64,000 bases of DNA. Source: Rhynchopus sp. YZ270_cl-10 (Eukaryota > Euglenozoa > Diplonemea > Diplonemida > Diplonemidae). The notes under the pieces were generated by a model, which was not told the DNA's origin, searched no databases, and was given only the letters and a program-made list of their open reading frames with translations. Positions 52,650-62,700 of this stretch are shown here, piece after piece; the first letter of the stretch is position 1; every line of letters begins with the position of its first letter. The stretch spans positions 1,178,001 to 1,242,000 of the forward strand of contig OZ037843.1 in the NCBI GenBank assembly GCA_964035575.1, given 5' to 3'. The position numbers and the translations under genes were made by a program.

Positions 52650-53825
52650 ATGCTGTCGCACACCCTAGCGATGTTGCTGCTCAGCACACCCCTCGTTGCA
52701 GGGCAAGGATTTGGGGACCGGTTTGTGGCCGGTACCTTCGCCCAGGAAGAGCTCCCGCTGACAGAGGACGAAGCGACGGCGGGAAACTGGACGCTTCTTG
52801 ACACGACCTGCACACCGGGGGTGGGCCGCCGCTGGCGTCTCGGGGATCGCCTGACACCAACGCTTCTGTTCTCGGCTGCAGGCAAGCTTGCGGGCATGCA
52901 GACCAGCGTGGACGCCGCTATGTACCCTCTGCACCCTTCGTCAAACCTCCGCCCGGAGATCTTCCAGGAACCTGAATCGCCGAGCCCCGACACGGAGCGT
53001 GCGATGTCTCTTTTGTTCACAGACCCAGCACAGATCTGCGGGTCCCCTGCGGACCTTGGTGCCTCTGTCGCGGACCGCTTCTGGATCAAGACCGGCCTCT
53101 CCTCGGCTGCGGTGGACTACGAGCACATCCCGCTCTCCGAGCAGGAGCTTGTCAACGGGATGCCCTACAACGGCTACTCCGCAGGGGGCTGTGCGCCGTC
53201 TGGGTTTGCCTTCCCAGGCTCCCCCGGGATGGGCCAGCACTACTGGAAGTACCTCGGCAGCGACCTGCCCTGCAACGACCTGGGGGCGCTCTTCCTGCTT
53301 TACACTGACGGCAAGCTCAATGGTTATGGCATCCCTCTCGTCAACGTCGATATGAAGGTGCCCACTGTCAACGGTGACTTCCCATCCGTGCATGACGGTC
53401 ACTACGGAGTTCCCGGGTCGCTGTGGGAGTTCCCGCACCAGCCGCTGTACCCGTTGTTCATCAAAGAGGGCAACAACCCTACCTGTATGCCGAACATCAA
53501 TGCGTTCGACGCTGCTGTGGAAGGGGGTGCGGTGACAGTGGCCACGATGCATTTCTACTTCACAAACGCGTTGAATCTGTCGTGCTCAGCAGTGCCGTTG
53601 CAGTCGTCTGCGCAGGTCGTTGAGAAGGTCGTTGAGAAGGTCGTGGACGCCCCAAGCTCGTCGTGCAGCAGCTGCACCCTCTGGGTGGTGGTCACTGTCG
53701 TCCTCGCAGTTCTGCTTGCCGCAGCGCTTGTCGGCATCTACCTCACCCGCCGTACGAAGTGCGACAAAGAAGTCAAATCTGTTGCGCACGAAGACTATGA
53801 GTTGGGTGCAGACCTGTGTGACTAA
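52650..53825 (+). CDS. Secreted or surface protein with one membrane anchor and a duplicated ectodomain
   Basis: 391 residues. The signal peptide is about 1-18 (LAMLLLSTPLVAG). The ectodomain seems to contain two related units. Unit one has LPLTEDEATAG, then GVGRRWRLGDRL and LLFSAAGKLAGM (about 35-85). Unit two has IPLSEQELVNG, then GMGQHYWKYLG (193-203) and LFLLYTDGKLNGYG. From memory, the G-x-H-Y-W unit with a following GKLN strand occurs in uncharacterised secreted proteins of other protists. A short VVEKVVEKVV stalk leads to a membrane helix (about 350-371) and a basic then acidic tail. Likely a plasma-membrane or vesicular protein. Function unknown. Confidence 0.8.
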   Translation: MLSHTLAMLLLSTPLVAGQGFGDRFVAGTFAQEELPLTEDEATAGNWTLLDTTCTPGVGRRWRLGDRLTPTLLFSAAGKLAGMQTSVDAAMYPLHPSSNLRPEIFQEPESPSPDTERAMSLLFTDPAQICGSPADLGASVADRFWIKTGLSSAAVDYEHIPLSEQELVNGMPYNGYSAGGCAPSGFAFPGSPGMGQHYWKYLGSDLPCNDLGALFLLYTDGKLNGYGIPLVNVDMKVPTVNGDFPSVHDGHYGVPGSLWEFPHQPLYPLFIKEGNNPTCMPNINAFDAAVEGGAVTVATMHFYFTNALNLSCSAVPLQSSAQVVEKVVEKVVDAPSSSCSSCTLWVVVTVVLAVLLAAALVGIYLTRRTKCDKEVKSVAHEDYELGADLCD

Positions 53826-54285
53826 GGTTGTTTGTGCGTTTTAAATTTTCAATCATAAATTATCAGTGAAAAAAAAAGTGTTTTTTGGTGTGGTTGAATA
53901 GGGGAGTGTCCACGCACGAAGTGCGCAAGAAGTGCGAATCACCCCCCCGCCAGCCACACCGAAAAGTTTTGTTTATTTGTAGTTTGTCACCCTGTGCAAG
54001 CTGTACTGCCTCTTCAACTCTATTCGTGTTCCACAATAACCTGCCAGCGACCGAGCGACCTGTCAGTTTTGTGCTTTATGTGGAAACGCTATTGTTATCA
54101 GCTCTCAGGGGGCGTTACATAAAATTTCAAATTATCTTTTCAATTTTTTTGTTTCGTTTTTTTTTTGGGAGAGGCTGAAATCAATGCACTCTTCTTAGTT
54201 ATTTTTATTTGCTTTTTTTCTTTCAAATGTGCTTTTTTTTCTTGCTCAAAAAAAAAATATTGTTTTGGAACTGTAGTGCATCGCC
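53826..54285. other. Non-coding DNA after the surface-protein gene
   Basis: A/T-rich, with poly-T runs. No gene or recognisable repeat apart from a GTGTCCACGCACGAAGTGCG palindrome-like word near 53909. Confidence 0.5.
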
Positions 54286-54293
54286 ATTGAGTG

Positions 54294-55843
54294 CAGGGTA
54301 TTAGGGTGGTTAAAAAAACTGGTTTTGAAAACCAGTTTTTCCAAAAACTGGTTTTCAAAAAAAAAAAAAAAAACAGAGAAATCTGGAGGGGGAAAAAAAA
54401 CCGACACTTTTCACCAGGCCTTTCTGTAAATGTCGTCCCCAGATTAGGGCGGACTCGATTTTTTTCCCCGCATTTTTCCCCCGACTGGTAGAACCGTGGT
54501 TGAACCACGGGAGTGCCTTTGGGAAATGGCTGTTCCTTGATTTTTTTTTTTGCCTGCGGCGCCATTTTTCATTTTTTGCTCCGCAAAAAAGGGTTCGTTT
54601 GAGTGGCTCTGTGGTGTAAAAATCTAGATTTTTACACCGTACCCTCAAAATTTTTCGCCTGCGGCGCCATTTTATATTTTTTTTTCGCCCCGCCAGGGTT
54701 TCCGCCAGGATTTGGGGTTTCAGAAATTGGGGTGTACCATGAAAACGACCCCCAAAAATATTTTTTTTCTCCCCGAAAAAGCGGTCGTCGCGCGCTTCGC
54801 GCGCGCCTCCCTGGCAGACACAGGTAGAGAGGCGAAGCGTGAGGGAGGGTGCTACAAAAAATTTTTTTTGGGAAGGGTTGAAAGGGCAGAAGGGGAGGCG
54901 CGAGATACGCTCACTACCGGTTGAGGTGTCACTTCCACTGGCCGTATCGCCTCGTCAACCGTGGGAGGGGTCTCCTTCTTGACCAAGACAAGTCGGCTCT
55001 GCCGCAGCTTTGGCACAACTTTTTTGGGTTTTAGCACCAGGATTTTTAGCACCAGCTTTGATAGCAACCATGTTAAGCTTCACAGCTGTGTTGTCTGGTA
55101 GAGGTGGTTCGTTTGGAGGTCGGGGGTGGAAGCTTAACAAGGTAAGGAGTCTTGTGAGAGGGTGATGGTATTTGTTTTTTCATTGCATGGCGCTACACAG
55201 TGATTACAGTGCTGCCGTTGGAACATGTAATATAAAGTGAATGCACTCGTCGCTTGCACCGAAGCCTCCTTTAAAAAAGGGGCAATACACAGAAGTGTCA
55301 ATGATAATATAGCAACATCAAATAGCCAGCAACACAGGGCCGCAGGCGCACGGTACGCTACTTTTTTTCTTATTCTTCTAGATTTTACCCCCCTTTTCTT
55401 CCACTTCTTTTGACATAGCGAGCCAAACGCTCTGCACGGTGGGGTCACATGACCACAGGGGGTCATCTACAACCTCTAAAACCCCATTTTTCTCGGGGTG
55501 TACTTTGGTACACCCCGAATCCCTGTAAAAATCCAAATTTTTCCGGGGAAAATATTGGGGTGTACCAAAGTACACCCCGGTACACCTTGGCGGAAACTCT
55601 GCCCGCAAAAAAAAATACAGTCCCTCTGTTCCCAATGTCTACCCTGGGTCAGCAGCGCCAAAAAATATTTTGAAATCTGGATTCCTGGATAAGGCACTGA
55701 CCCCACCCCCGAAAAAACCCGAAAGTGACTGCGTCCGTCAACGGTGGAGGTTTTTGCCGGAAACACTAGTTTTCGCCACCCAGGAGAGAAAACCAGAAAA
55801 ACCAGTTTTTTCCGGAATTTTGGATTTTCACCCTAATACCCTG
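54294..55843. mobile_element. hAT-like non-autonomous element X, 1.55 kb
   Basis: The inverted ends CAGGGTATTAGGGTG are flanked by ATTGAGTG on both sides (54286-54293 and 55844-55851). After the left end come AAACTGGTTTT/AAAACCAGTTTT palindromes. The interior has GCCTGCGGCGCC blocks near 54555 and 54655, and a unique middle (54780-55480) with only short frames, one of which may be a captured gene scrap. It shares both ends and much interior with element Y. Confidence 0.85.
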
Positions 55844-55855
55844 ATTGAGTGGAAT

Positions 55856-57385
55856 CAGGGTATTAGGGTGGTTAAAAAAACTGGTTTTGAAAACCAGTTT
55901 TTCCAAAAACTGGTTTTCAAAAAAAAAAAAAAAAAACAGAGAAATCTGGAGCAGAGCTCGCGCTAAAGTCCATCCCTCATCCCGGGATTTTTGGGGGTTT
56001 TGGTAGGAACGTTTTTTTTTTGCAGTACGGGGATTTCATTAAGAAACCAGAAGTTCTAATATTGTTGAGTAAGACCACCACATAGTGGACTTGCATATAC
56101 ATGTGACCCCGCCGTGGAACGCAATTGGCTCGGAAAGTCAAAAGAAAGAGGAGAAAAAAGAAAAGGAAAAAAAAAAAAAAAGTTGGTTACCGTGCGCCTG
56201 CGGCGCTGCCTGTTCCCTTCCAGTTTCTACAGGCAAACACTTGCCCCCTTTACCTTACACTGACGGGTTTTGACCAAAACCAAGAACTTGTCCATTTCGG
56301 CAAATTGACCCCACCACAGAACGGACGAATTCCGGAAATGCAAATGCCGGTGTTTTCGCGCATTTTCATGTTGCAAGACGTCAGGATCAGGGAGAGAAAA
56401 TCTGGTTGTGGGATTTACATTGGCCCTCTTTACCCACATGGATTTTGACCAAAACCAAAAAATTGGCCATTTCGGCAAAGTGACCCCACCACAGCGCGGA
56501 CGGATTCCGGAAATTCCAATCGCGGTGTGTTTTGGGGCTGAAAACCCACTGATTTTCAGGAGAAAAATTGCTTCCAAATCTCGGAATTTTCCGAATTTTC
56601 CTGAAAATGACCCTTGTTTACGAGTATGGGTTCATATTTTGCGAAATTTAAGTCACTAAAATTTTGTCCATTTTTCCGTATATACCCCACCACAAGCCGG
56701 GATTGGCCCGGAAATGCCACAAAACGGGGTTTCCGGGCCTCCCCAGCTAACCTTTTCAAGGAACGTTTTTCCGTACCCGAAATCCATTTTTTCCCCATTT
56801 TTTCCCATAATTAGCGCGACCACTGATCTGGAGGGGGAAAAAAAACCGACACTTTTCACCAGGCCTTTCTGTAAATGTCGTCCCCAGATTAGGGCGGACT
56901 CGATTTTTTTCCCCGCATTTTTTCCCCGCCTGGTAGAACCGTGGTTGAACCACGGGAGTGCCTTCGGGAAATGGCTGTTCCTTGATTTTTTTTTTGCCTG
57001 CGGCGCCATTTTTCATTTTTTGCTCCGCCAAAAAGGGTTCGTTTGAGTGGCTCTGTGGTGTAAAAAGCTAGATTTTTACACCGTACCCTCAAAAAATTTT
57101 CGCCTGCGGCGCCATTTTATATTATTTTTTTGCTCCGCAAAAAAAAATGCAGTCCCTATGTTCTCAATGTCTACCCTGGGTCAGCAGCGCCGAAAAATAT
57201 TTTGAAATCGGATTCCTGGATAAGACACTGACCCCACCCCCGAAAAACTCGAAAGGGGTGACTGTGTCCGTCGTGTCCGTCAACGGTGGAGGTTTTCGCC
57301 AGAAACACTAGTTTTTGCCGCCCAGGAGAGAAAACCAGAAAAACCAGTTTTTTACGGGATTTTGGATTTTCACCCTAATACCCTG
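55856..57385. mobile_element. hAT-like non-autonomous element Y, 1.53 kb
   Basis: It has the same inverted ends as X. The 8 bases before it (AGTGGAAT, 55848-55855) are repeated after it as GGTGGAAT if the last G is counted, i.e. with one mismatch. Its target overlaps the right target duplication of X. The interior includes three tandem 'GACCCCACCAC' monomers (about 56290, 56465, 56665), the 41318-41502-like block, and the GCCTGCGGCGCC blocks near 57000 and 57100. Confidence 0.8.
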
Positions 57386-58111
57386 GTGGAATACAAAAAA
57401 AAAAAAAAAAGGAAAATTGCTCTCTATTGATTTAACCCTAGATGCGTATGTGTTTCATATGTCGAATGTGGACACATCCATCCGTGCAATTTATACGTTT
57501 ATTTTTTAAACACCTTGATAGGAAAATTGTTCAAAAAAAAAGTGTAGCTAAAGCTAGTTAATGAGATATCAGCGATTTTCCTTTTTGTATCAGAACAGTT
57601 TGGCAAAAAGGATGTGTTCACTACTACGAGCAGTTTTTTTTTTTTATTACCTCCCTTTTTCTCTTTATTTATTTTTTTTTTTTTTGTGATTCGATTATCG
57701 TCGTGTTTCTTTTGTTTCTTTAAAAAGACAATTTTGAGGAGGGCGAGGACCTTCTCGCTTTCCTCACACGATACCTTACCCCCCCCCTACCCTTTCCCTA
57801 TTTTGTTGCATTTTATTTTGCAACTGACGCGCTGGAGAGGCCCTGGCCAAACATGGCGTGTTAGGGGAAATATATTCGTCGCACAGATTAGATCAGAGAC
57901 CCCACCCGATATGTTTCTCATTTTACCTCTTTTGTGCTCCGCCACCGACACTCCCATTTTCTGTACTTCAGGCAATACTCATATACCATCACACACTGAC
58001 ACAGTCCGCGTGTGCTGGAAACAATCAATTTTTTCAAAAAAAAAAAAAAGGGTGGAAGCGTGCAATGCAACAAACGGTCGAGATCTGATCAAGCGAAACG
58101 GATATATTTTT

Positions 58112-58290
58112 GTCACCTCATGAAGGAGGAAATAGAAACAAAAGCATTTTGAACACACTTTGCGGTTCTGGGGGGACGAACCGCGCTGCAGAGAGCCACT
58201 CCTCACCAAAACAGGTCGAGGTGTTGTGCATTTCACCACAACCTGTCTCCCCATGGGTTTTATCGTGTGATGAGTGTTAAGTTTCTATTT
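58112..58290 (+). repeat. Dispersed repeat with TTCTGGGG-ACGAACCGCG core
   Basis: TGTCACCTCATGAAGGAGG to TTAAGTTTCTATTT. It is the fullest of three copies; the others are 19320-19450 (reversed) and 60041-60147. Confidence 0.65.
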
Positions 58291-59428
58291 TGAAAAAAGT
58301 TGAATGCGAGCTGCGCCTTAGCATTGTTAGCGATGTTCACGATCAATAATGAGGGTGAGATTGAGTGGCAAAGATGAAGGTGCATTCAGTCTTATTGGAT
58401 GTTCCGGGGTATGTGATTTTAGAAATCTTCACAACTTTTCACATTTTTTTGTGAAGAGTTGTGAATTGAACTGAAAATTTCTAAAATCCCATACCCCGGG
58501 AACACCCCGCTACATTTTTTTCTTTCTTTGAATCAATAAGCATTGGCCATTAAGTCTTAATGGTGAGATTGAGTGGCAAAGATGAAGGTGCATGCAGTCT
58601 TATACATTTTTTCTTTTGAATCAATAAGAGCATTAGCCCTATTCACATTTGCACAACTATAGCCGTTTCCCGCCCCCTTTTTGAAGTCTACTGTCGTCTC
58701 TGCATTTCAAGGCACGTTTTGTTTTGTGAATGGTTAATAAAACCTGGAGTGCTCTTTTGTGCATTTTTTTCTTTTTCTTTTTTGCATTGCCCCGCTACTG
58801 TTAGCGGGTCTCTTAGGGAAAGGTGTACTGACTGTGCCCTACTTTTTATTTGCAAAAAAAAAAAAAAGCAAAAGATTTATTCAAAAAAAAAAAAAGAGGA
58901 GACGACGCTGGACAAAACTCCATAACTTTCGATTGAAAATATTATCTTTTTCATCATTTTTTTTGGGGGATGCGTTCAATGAAATCATTTGTAGAAAAGT
59001 TTCGAGGATGTAGGTTTTATTATTTTTTGCATACTTCCCGTGCGTAACTCCGCAGCGTTGGCTCTGAGGGTGAATGACTTAGTACGTGAGGCTTAGAATT
59101 TTACAAAACATTTTATTTTATTTTTCTTCGCCCTTTCAGTGACTTCCCCTTGGTAGCGAAAAGAACCCCGGCAAACAAAAAAAAAAAGAAATATTTTTTT
59201 TAGCACCGCGAACAATTCAAGACACATTAGGTGTACCTTGGTGTTTACTATCGACGCAACCAAAACAAAAACAAAAAAAACGTTTGCTTTCTCCCCCTGC
59301 CTTTTCATTTATCAGAAGCCAACCACGAACTGGACGTAGACTAGGAGCGTCCATCCCCCGGTGTACACTGTTCACGAGAGGGATTTTTATTTTTTTTGAA
59401 TTTCAAGTCAAATATTTCACGGGTTGCC

Positions 59429-59504
59429 TACGATCGTAGTACAAATTTTACGATCGTTACTTTGTCGTTTTTTTGGTACGATCGTAAAATTTCGTACGAT
59501 CGTA
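59429..59504. repeat. TACGATCGTA palindrome cluster
   Basis: Four TACGATCGTA-like words arranged as an inverted repeat of about 76 bases, with AAATTTTACGATCGT in both arms. Probably a very small foldback element. Confidence 0.6.
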
Positions 59505-59547
59505 TCATCACGAGTGTGACTGAAATCAAGCTATTTTGTTTAAGATA

Positions 59548-59604
59548 AGGTGACTAAGCACGAGAGGCTTAGGATCATCTTATAAACTTTTCTTTGTTTT
59601 TGCC
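59548..59604. repeat. Dispersed short repeat, ACGAGAGGCTTA family
   Basis: GGTGACTAAGCACGAGAGGC followed by ATCATCTTATAAACTTTTC, as at 6226-6285. It lies just before the rRNA-like segment. Confidence 0.6.
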
Positions 59605-59629
59605 TCCACTAGAAAGTCCCCATGTCCCC

Positions 59630-59675
59630 ATATGGTCGTATCGTCAGAGGTGAAATTCTTAGATCGCGGGAAGAC
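59630..59675 (+). other. Fragment of small-subunit ribosomal RNA sequence
   Basis: About 46 bases containing AGAGGTGAAATTCTTAGATC followed by GCGGGAAGAC. This is the highly conserved helix-23 region of eukaryotic 18S rRNA (known form AGAGGTGAAATTCTTGGA with AAGAC). It is in sense orientation. The match stops at AAGAC, where 18S normally continues toward GCGAAAGC. It is not an rRNA gene; it lies about 100 bases upstream of the kinesin ATG, probably within its leader. Confidence 0.7.
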
Positions 59676-59777
59676 AGTAACCTCCGCCGTGTATCTCTTC
59701 GTTCTACCACCACCACCCACCTACCACCACCACCACCAGAGCCCCCCCCCACTCCACACCTCCCAGGTGTACCAAAG

Positions 59778-62700
59778 ATGTCGTACAACGACGACACCGC
59801 AGGGCTGAGCGCGTCTGCCAAGGGGCGTACCTCACGTCCCTCGGGTGCTCCCCCGCGCAAGGCCAAGCGCAGGAACAGCGGATCCGAGGGCAACCTGCCT
59901 GCACCCACACCCGGCGGTGGCAGCACGCACCTCGGTTTCGACAACGACGACGACTCTCCGAACCTTGCAGCAGGGGGAAGGCGTGCGAGCGTCAACCTGC
60001 ACTCCCGCTCGCAGTCTCCGTATGTCGTCCTTTCTTATTGTGTCACCTCATGAAATGAAGGAAATAGATGGTTCTGGGGGACGAACCGCGCTGCAGAGCC
60101 ACGCCTCCCACCAAACAGGTCGAGGAATGTGCCTTTCACCACTCTTTGGAATGCGATAACCTCTGAGAAAATCAGATGGGGGGGAAAAAAATCATATTTT
60201 TGCTTTGTTTTACCCAAGACCAGAAGAGTCAGTTTAGTACCCCAAAGCCTTCGTTTTGCGGAAGGGGTTTAACACTTTGATTTTTTTTTTTCCTCAAAAT
60301 ATGCTTATTTTTTTTACACCAAAACAGCAACCACACCACCAACAACACCAACCCTTCACCCCGCCCTGCCGCTCCTCAAGCTCCACCTACCCGCAGTGGT
60401 GGTCGCAGAAGCAGCCTGGTCAACAACACCGGCACTGTCGAGACTCTGTCTGGCAAGACTGAGTCGCAGAACACCAATGTCAGAGTCATGGTCCGTGTCC
60501 GGCCGTTCAGCACACGCGAGGTGGAGGAGGTTGAACAGAGCGAGAGCGGGTACATGCAGTCCGTCATCGACATGCCACGACGTGACCAGGTCCTCCTCCT
60601 TGACCACAAGAGCGACTACCAGGTGGCGAACGGATTCAACTTTGACGAAGTGTTCTGGTCCTGCACCCAGCAGAAGAGCAACGTCAACTTCTCCGACCAA
60701 AAGAAGGTCTACGATATGACCGGGCTCCCGGCGCTTGCTGCCGCATGGGACGGCATTAACTCCTGCATCTTCGCGTATGGTCAGACCGGCTCCGGCAAAA
60801 CCCACACCATGATGGGAGACCCAGAGCAGATCGCTAAGGAAGAGGGATGTGAGGAGTCACTCCTCGGAGTCATTCCGAGATTATGCAAAGATCTGTTTGA
60901 TGAGCTCGAGAATAAGGAGAAGACCGCGGTGCAGGCAGGACTTCGTCGCAAATCCGACGTCCGCGTTCGGTTCTACGAAATCTACAACGAAAAGGTTAAG
61001 GACCTCCTCTGCCGTGCCGATGGTGAGCTGGAACGTTTTAAGTACGCCGGAACGACACAACAGAAATTCGACACTGACGATCTCCGCATTCGCGAGCACC
61101 CCACCGAAGGACCCTATGTCGAGGGCATCACCATCCACAACCCCAGATCCTACAAGGACATCATCCGTCTCATCAACGCAGGGAACCAGGAACGTAGCGT
61201 TGGGTCCACGAATTTGAACGACAGATCCTCGAGGTCGCACGCTCTGTTCCGTATTACCGTGACGCAGACGACGTTCTACGACCAACAGCGTGTCGGAATT
61301 GGAGGTCCGAAGACGACAACGCATCAGCGTCGTGCGAACATCAATTTGGTCGATCTGGCAGGATCTGAGAATGTGAAGCGCAGTGGCGCGCGAGGCTCGC
61401 TTCTTCTCGAGGCGCAAAAGATTAATTTGTCTTTGACGACCCTCCGACGTGTCATCGACGCTCTTATCGAAAAGAAATCGAAGGCGCAGGTTCCGTACAG
61501 AGATTCTACCTTGACGTGGCTGCTTCGTGAGGATCTTGGTGGAAATGCAAAGACCTTTATGCTTGCCACCGTCTCCCCGCATCACGTTAACTCGCATGAA
61601 TCGCTGCGTACTTTGGAGTACGCTATGCGGGCCAGAGCGATTGTCAACTCGGTGCGTGTCAATGAGGATGAGACTGCAAAGATGCTTGCAGACCTCGAAA
61701 AGAAGATGCTCGACGCCCGCAAGGAGCTGAACGACGCCCGCACTGACGCAGAGGTGGAGGAGCTGGAGCAGAAGATGGAGGAGGCGAAGAAGGCGCGCAA
61801 CGATATTGAGGAGCAACTTGCCGAGGCCTCGGCGGAGGTGATGGAGTACAAGGAGAAGCTGGAGCAGGAGAAGGAGAAGAACATGGCGTTTGCCTTCCGT
61901 CACGCTGTCATGCTGCGTGCGGCGAAGCTGCGTCTCAACACTGCCGAATCGCGCAACCAAGGCCAAAGCGACGAGCTTCTCGCCCTCAAGAAGAAGGTCC
62001 AAGAAACCGGCCACGACAACATCGACGATATGGCGCACAGTCTCCACAGAGAGCGCGGCAAGGTCTCGCACCTCTCGCAACAAAACATGGAGATGCAACG
62101 TGAAAAGGACGACCTCCTCAAGCGTCACGAAGACCTCATGTATGATATTTTTCACTTTTTTTTAACCCCTCAGACTAAATCACGAGAGGCTTATGATCAA
62201 ATAAACTTTTCTTTATTTTACCCTACCTTTTTTTAACCCCCACAGCAAGGCCATGCAGACTGAAGCAGAGACGACAGAACAGGGCCGCAAGGACGCGCTT
62301 GAGCACAGTAGAGGTCTCCTCGAGAAGGAAGCGGAGTACAAGCGTGAGATCAGCAGTGTGCACAGCACCCACTCCAAGAAGGTGGAAGAGTATGTTGCGT
62401 GGTGGGGGGACAAACCATTTTTCTGTGGTGTGGCTCATCCCAAAAATAAAGTGTACTTTTTTGTTGGTGTGAAGGGGGGGGGTGCTATTTTGTGCTATTT
62501 TGGGGTCGTCAGCCACACCATTTGTACTTCTTTTTGATTATGTTGTGGTGTACTTAGGGGGGGTTTGAGCCACACCATTGAAACATTTTTTAAAACCTCT
62601 TCGCCACCTCCGCAGCCTTTCGGAGGACCACGAACGCCAGCTTGCCAAGATCAAGGCGACGCACGACCAAGAGCTCAGTGAGATTATCTATGAGAACGAG

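Larger units (their letters stand above)
57386..59547. other. Non-coding, A/T-rich DNA
   Basis: Poly-A and poly-T runs and no supported gene. It holds the ACGAACCGCG repeat (58112-58290), a hairpin (58400-58510, GGGGTATGTGATTTTAGAAA with complement) between two copies of a roughly 50-base block containing GAGATTGAGTGGCAAAGATG (58350 and 58562), and a repeat piece at 59320-59400. Confidence 0.55.
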
